64,000 nt of DNA. It comes from Branchiostoma lanceolatum. Taxonomy: Eukaryota > Chordata > Leptocardii > Amphioxiformes > Branchiostomatidae. Of the stretch, positions 60,278 through 64,000 are shown in pieces (within the stretch, counting starts at the first letter, position 1; the number at the start of each line of letters is the position of its first letter). The stretch is from assembly GCF_035083965.1 (NCBI RefSeq), contig NC_089732.1:8371383-8435382 (forward strand), in the 5' to 3' direction. A model generated the notes under the pieces. The model saw only the letters and a program-made list of their open reading frames with translations. It ran no database searches and had not been told where the DNA came from. The position numbers were made by a program, and so were the translations under genes.

Positions 60278-63200
60278 ATGTCTTTTGTTGAGAAGCCCGT
60301 GGAGAGGGCGGTGGCCATAAAGGCCCTGAAGCCCTGGTGGGACGTGGCCATCGACTACATCCTCATCGGCTTCTTCGTCGTGGGCATCGTCTGCACGCTG
60401 AAGGCACTGATGGGGCACGAGATTCTCTGCTTCCCGGATTTACAGGGAAACGATACTTACCAAGGGTGAGGTCAACGGGGGGTAGAGATTGAGATGGAAT
60501 AGGTGTAGATGGCGCTGAATGCAGTGGAATGGAATGGAATAGGGGTAGATTGGGTGGAATCCGGAATGGATGAAATAGAATCGAATGGAATAGGGTAAAA
60601 TCCAGATTGGAATGGAGTGCAACCGACAGAAATGGGATGGAATAGTATGGAATCCGGAATCGGAGTGGAATCCGGAATGGATGCAATGTAATCGTATGCG
60701 ATTGGGAAGATTAATCGATTCCGGAAGGGAATGGGGTGGAATCGAGTGGAACGTGATGGAGTAGAATGAAATGGACTAGAGAATAAAATGGACTTCACTG
60801 GACTGGAATGAATGAATGGGCATGCCAAATGGAACTGAACGAAAGACGATACAATGGAACAGAATGGAATATGCGAGAATAGAGTAGAATAAAATAAAAT
60901 TGTATAGTGAATGATAGAATAGTATAGTATAGTATAGTATAGTATAGTATAGTATAGTATAGTATAGTATAGTATAGTATAGTATAGTATAGTATAGAGA
61001 GAAGAATCAGTATAGAATAGAATTATGAATTTTTTTTTTTTAATGCGGTTTTACTTTTCGTCTGCAATGCTGGTCCTTTGTGTTTTGTTCCCTCTGCATA
61101 TGTGCTGTGCGTTATCCCTGTCCTGTGCGTTACGCCTCCAACTCGTGTTACTTGTCGACGGTCAGGCGGTAGGTTTTTATTTTACGTTTTGTTCCTCAAA
61201 TGAGTTTTCTTTTAAACATATTTACATTTTATCTTTTTCTATATGCGAACCGTTTGGACTCTTCTCGCCTCTAGCGGGTAGGTCACTGATAGATGTGGAC
61301 TATTTTTGTAAGAAAAATGCATCAGACACAATGTGTGGAAAACTGGACACGATGCCTAACCACGAAGATCGTGCTAAAATTGTGCTTTATCTAAGTTTTC
61401 TCAAGCGTCGGTCATATAGTTTCGTAGGTATTTCAATGTAACATCTACTAACATAATTCCACCAGGATACATAATTCCGCCGGCCACCCTGTAAAGATAC
61501 GTCCAAACAACCCAACGTCCCCCAGTATAATGCACTCCTGTATATCTAAACTTTGCGTACCGGGGGGTGCTGCACTAGAGATCTCTCAAACCCACTCTCA
61601 AAGTGGTGGACTTATGTAACCTGGCAAATTAATGTTTATAGGGGTTAATGCTCCTGTTGATATTCCAAGCAGTGGAACAAATGTGTCGGGCAGTTTGTGA
61701 CGTCCTCCGTCTCAGTCCAGGAATGGTAGTTAGTTAGTTGAACTTTCATTCCAAATATAATTCCGCCCACAGTTTCATCTCGCGAGAAGAGGCGATCCAG
61801 TACTACAGTGTGCCCATGAGTGACTTCGTGCGCTCCTCCTGCCACGCCACCCTCCCCCTCTACCTACAGTACTTCCTCTACACCGTGCTGGTGGAGAAAC
61901 TGTCCATGTTCGTCATCAACACCTTCTGGCTCAACTTCCCGCACATCAGTAAGTGGAGATCAAAGGCGTAACTGTTGTTTCAATGCGAGCGATGTTCATG
62001 TATCGGATTTTAGTAGGGTCGTGTGGCGTAACGACAGGGTGTTCGGCCCGGATTCGAATCCCATGATGCTGTGCCCTTGGGAAAAGTACTTTACACGACT
62101 TTCCTCACTCCACTCCGGTGTAAAAAAAATGGGCTTGTTGTTCTCTGTTTGATAAAACAAGTTTTTTTTTTTTAAATGAGTGCAGTTCCATTGTCATTTG
62201 TCATTGTCAAAAGCAAGATAAAAAAATTCTTAGACTTCTTCTGGAATATTGACCCTCTCTCTCCTGTCACGTAACTTTCCATACTCTTCTTCTTCTTTTA
62301 GATACCCTCTAACAACCACTAATGAAATCACTAATGGGTCATACTCGTGACGTCAGGAGTAGGTCAAAGGTGACCAGAGTTTTTATTCTATGCTCTTAAC
62401 ACTACGTTGTTGTTTGTCAACAGTTTCTGGTGTGATCCGCTTCTACACGCTGGTGTTGGAGACGTCACACCTCCGCCCGGCCTTCGACCTGCGCATCCGC
62501 GAGTTCCAGCGGCTGGATGAGGAACTGCAGGAGGCCGACAGCCCGCTCCACAACAATCCGCACAGCACGTCTGCTGCGGAGGTGAGATCTAGAGTAAGGA
62601 AACATCTATTGTCTTTTATCATTTCCCTTCTTCCTCTCAACCCATCTCTTGCAGCCTCTCCATGGCACTAGAAGTTTTTGTAAAGTGTGCGTTACAGTTT
62701 GACGGTAAAAAGTAGTGAGGCTTTCTTTGAGTTGTCTTGTATTAGATCACGTTAGCCCTTGCGCTCCCTTTGTTTAAGTCTAGTCTGTCGTCTTTTGTCT
62801 TTTCCCTTATCCCTCTCACTTTAAGACTTTTGAATGAATAAATGTAATTAGTGTGTAACCTTGACTGTTGATAAATATGATGTTACATCCCGTGTTCTTG
62901 GTTCAGGCGAAGGTACGAGAACGCACCTATGAAGACGCCCAGATCACCCAGTTCTGTGAGACCATCATCCGTTACGAGGAAGGCTTCCGCTACTCGCGTA
63001 TCTGCCTGGGCTATCTGATCAAGTCTCTCCTGATGGCCACCCTGTGCGGAGGCATCCTGTCCTACAGCCTGCCGCACTACTGGGTCTTCCCGCACTTGTT
63101 CCATTGCAGCCTGCCCATGCTCAAGGACATCGGCTACAGCGAGTTCATGTGTGCTGGTAAGTCTTTAAGTCTACCAGATCTTCAGAAGTAACGTTAGAGT

Positions 63201-63779
63201 GCGCAGTCCAGTGGTCTGGTGACACTGCCAAGAGGTTGGGAGTTCGAATCTTTTGCACTTATTTAATTCATTCTCTCGTTTAATTTTCCTTCCTTCCATT
63301 TTTCGTTCACTCTCACTCACTCACTCACTCACTCACTCACTCACTCACTCACTCACTCACTCATTATTTCATTCGCTTTTTACATTTTCAGACGACATCG
63401 GAATGCTGTTCTTCGTCTCCTTCGTGCTGACCCGCATTTGGATCTGTCTGATCGGGTTCTTCGCTCTCTTCGGAGCCGTCTTCTGCTCGAAGAGCCTCAT
63501 CCGGTAGGTGTCGCTTTTAAGCAGACCACGATTTGCTTAGTGGTCATAACACCGTTGTAGTCTTAATTGTCTGTTATATCTTCTACACCTCAGCGACTAT
63601 CTGTCTGTGAAAGGAGATGGTGACTTTCTCACACGATCGTACTTGTTCCAGCTCCATGCGCAAAGAGGACAGTGCGGACATGGACTTCCTGTGCCGCCTG
63701 TTTGAGCTGCAGAACCGCGCCGCCCTGGCGTCCTTCAAGGCCATGATCAACTCCGCCATCAAGATCAAGAGCTATCTCC
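60278..63779 (+). CDS. LRRC8: LRRC8-type volume-regulated anion channel subunit, first six coding exons; continues past the window
   Basis: Exons are 60278-60465, 61773-61948, 62424-62581, 62907-63156, 63392-63503 and 63652-63779; phases agree and 337 residues are visible. LRRC8 proteins form hexameric plasma-membrane channels for chloride and small osmolytes opened by cell swelling. They have a pannexin-like four-helix part, then leucine-rich repeats. Here KPWWDVAIDYILIG (residues 18-31) is the family hallmark at helix 1. Helix 2 is in LYLQYFLYTVLVEKLSMFVI followed by NTFWLNFPHI, helix 3 in ICLGYLIKSLLMATLCGGIL (about 206-228) and helix 4 in MLFFVSFVLTRIWICLIGFF (about 261-287). The cytoplasmic part after helix 4 (DFLCRLFELQNRAALASFKA) begins as in LRRC8. 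The repeats should follow beyond 64000. Vertebrate LRRC8 genes have most of the coding sequence in one exon, so this intron-rich form differs. Paralogue assignment is not possible. Confidence 0.82.
60478..60880. repeat. Degenerate GGAAT satellite-like repeat in LRRC8-type intron 1
   Basis: Irregular repeats of GGAATGGAAT, GGAATCCGGAATGGATG and GGAATAGGGTA run for about 400 bp, starting soon after the exon 1 donor. It is probably a pentanucleotide-derived satellite. Confidence 0.85.
60915..60997. repeat. (TATAG)n microsatellite
   Basis: About 15 uninterrupted copies of AGTAT follow GAATGATAGAAT. The tract directly continues the GGAAT-rich region. Confidence 0.95.
62011..62150 (+). mobile_element. 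tRNA-derived SINE-like fragment, LRRC8-type intron 2
   Basis: GTGGCGTAACGACAGGGTG resembles an A box. GGATTCGAATCCC (62050-62062) is a near-consensus RNA polymerase III B box. After it come TGTGCCCTTGGGAAAAGTAC and ACGACTTTCCTCACTCCACT, a tail I associate with dispersed marine invertebrate SINEs (from memory). There is no intact cloverleaf. Confidence 0.6.
63192..63252 (+). mobile_element. Second tRNA-like SINE head, LRRC8-type intron 4
   Basis: CAGTGGTCTGGTGACACTG (A-box-like) and GGGAGTTCGAATC (B-box-like, 63238-63250) are spaced as in a tRNA gene. The copy is cut short. Confidence 0.5.
63311..63363. repeat. (CACT)n microsatellite
   Basis: About 12 uninterrupted copies of CACT lie within intron 4, 30 bp before the exon 5 acceptor region. 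Confidence 0.95.
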
Positions 63780-64000
63780 GTAAGTCCACTTTCCCTTCGA
63801 ATACAGGGATATTGAAGTTTTTCAGGCAGTTATACGTTAGTCTGTCAAGTTTGCATTTTTGTCGGTCGTACTGATGTTGCATCTAACATATCCCTAAATA
63901 CCCCGTTTAAAAAAAATCCCGTATATATGTTACCCTACGGATTTAGGTGAAGTAGCGATAGGTAACATAATGGATGTACCATCAGTACCAGCTCGTTTGA

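Noticed and set aside
60478-60880. Contamination by human GGAAT satellite
   Set aside because: The repeat is degenerate, lies inside an intron continuous with LRRC8-type exons, and is mixed with CCGGAATGGATG variants.
62011-63252. Functional tRNA genes
   Set aside because: A- and B-box-like words exist, but I could not fold an acceptor stem or an anticodon arm; SINE remnants fit better.

Overview
The window looks like nuclear DNA of an invertebrate deuterostome, most likely an amphioxus (Branchiostoma). The reasons are compact intron-rich genes with metazoan GT-AG introns, metazoan-only protein families (SRPRB, DMAP1, LRRC8-type channel), abundant TACATGTA-type motifs, and many short MITE- and SINE-like insertions in the introns. 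Species assignment is inference; no database search was possible.

Layout. (1) Bases 1-26275 are one tandem satellite-like array of about 72 direct monomers of about 365 bp, closed on the right by a single inverted monomer. Each monomer contains a perfect inverted repeat (35-bp arms in the unit examined). The monomers form higher-order blocks with register steps of 5413 and 7634 bp (sum 13047). The many 76-84 aa open frames there are by-products of a stop-free 31-bp subrepeat. (2) The array abuts the last exon of an NHL-repeat gene (26276-26880, +); its upstream part is not visible. (3) DPH2 (28710-32124, -) and SRPRB (32649-34812, +) form a head-to-head pair. (4) A bZIP transcription factor gene (first exon ending near 36898, coding 37386-39083, +) has CCAAT and CRE-like sites upstream and two competing donors. 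(5) DMAP1 (41192-47857, -) is tail-to-tail with the bZIP gene and head-to-head with (6) MCCC2 (48512-54952, +), which carries an apparent frameshift in exon 7. (7) After a gene-poor 5 kb stretch, the first six coding exons of an LRRC8-type channel gene (60278-63779, +) run off the right edge.

The genes are mostly housekeeping: diphthamide synthesis on eEF2, ER targeting of ribosomes, TIP60/SRCAP chromatin work, and mitochondrial leucine breakdown. I see no pathway joining them. Two divergent pairs share short intergenic promoters. DPH2 and DMAP1 are also close neighbours on human chromosome 1p34 (recalled, not checked), which suggests old chordate linkage.

Exon limits below were derived by hand from splice consensus, reading-phase agreement and family similarity. 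For DPH2, SRPRB, DMAP1, the bZIP gene and the visible LRRC8 exons every junction keeps phase; for MCCC2 all but one position does.
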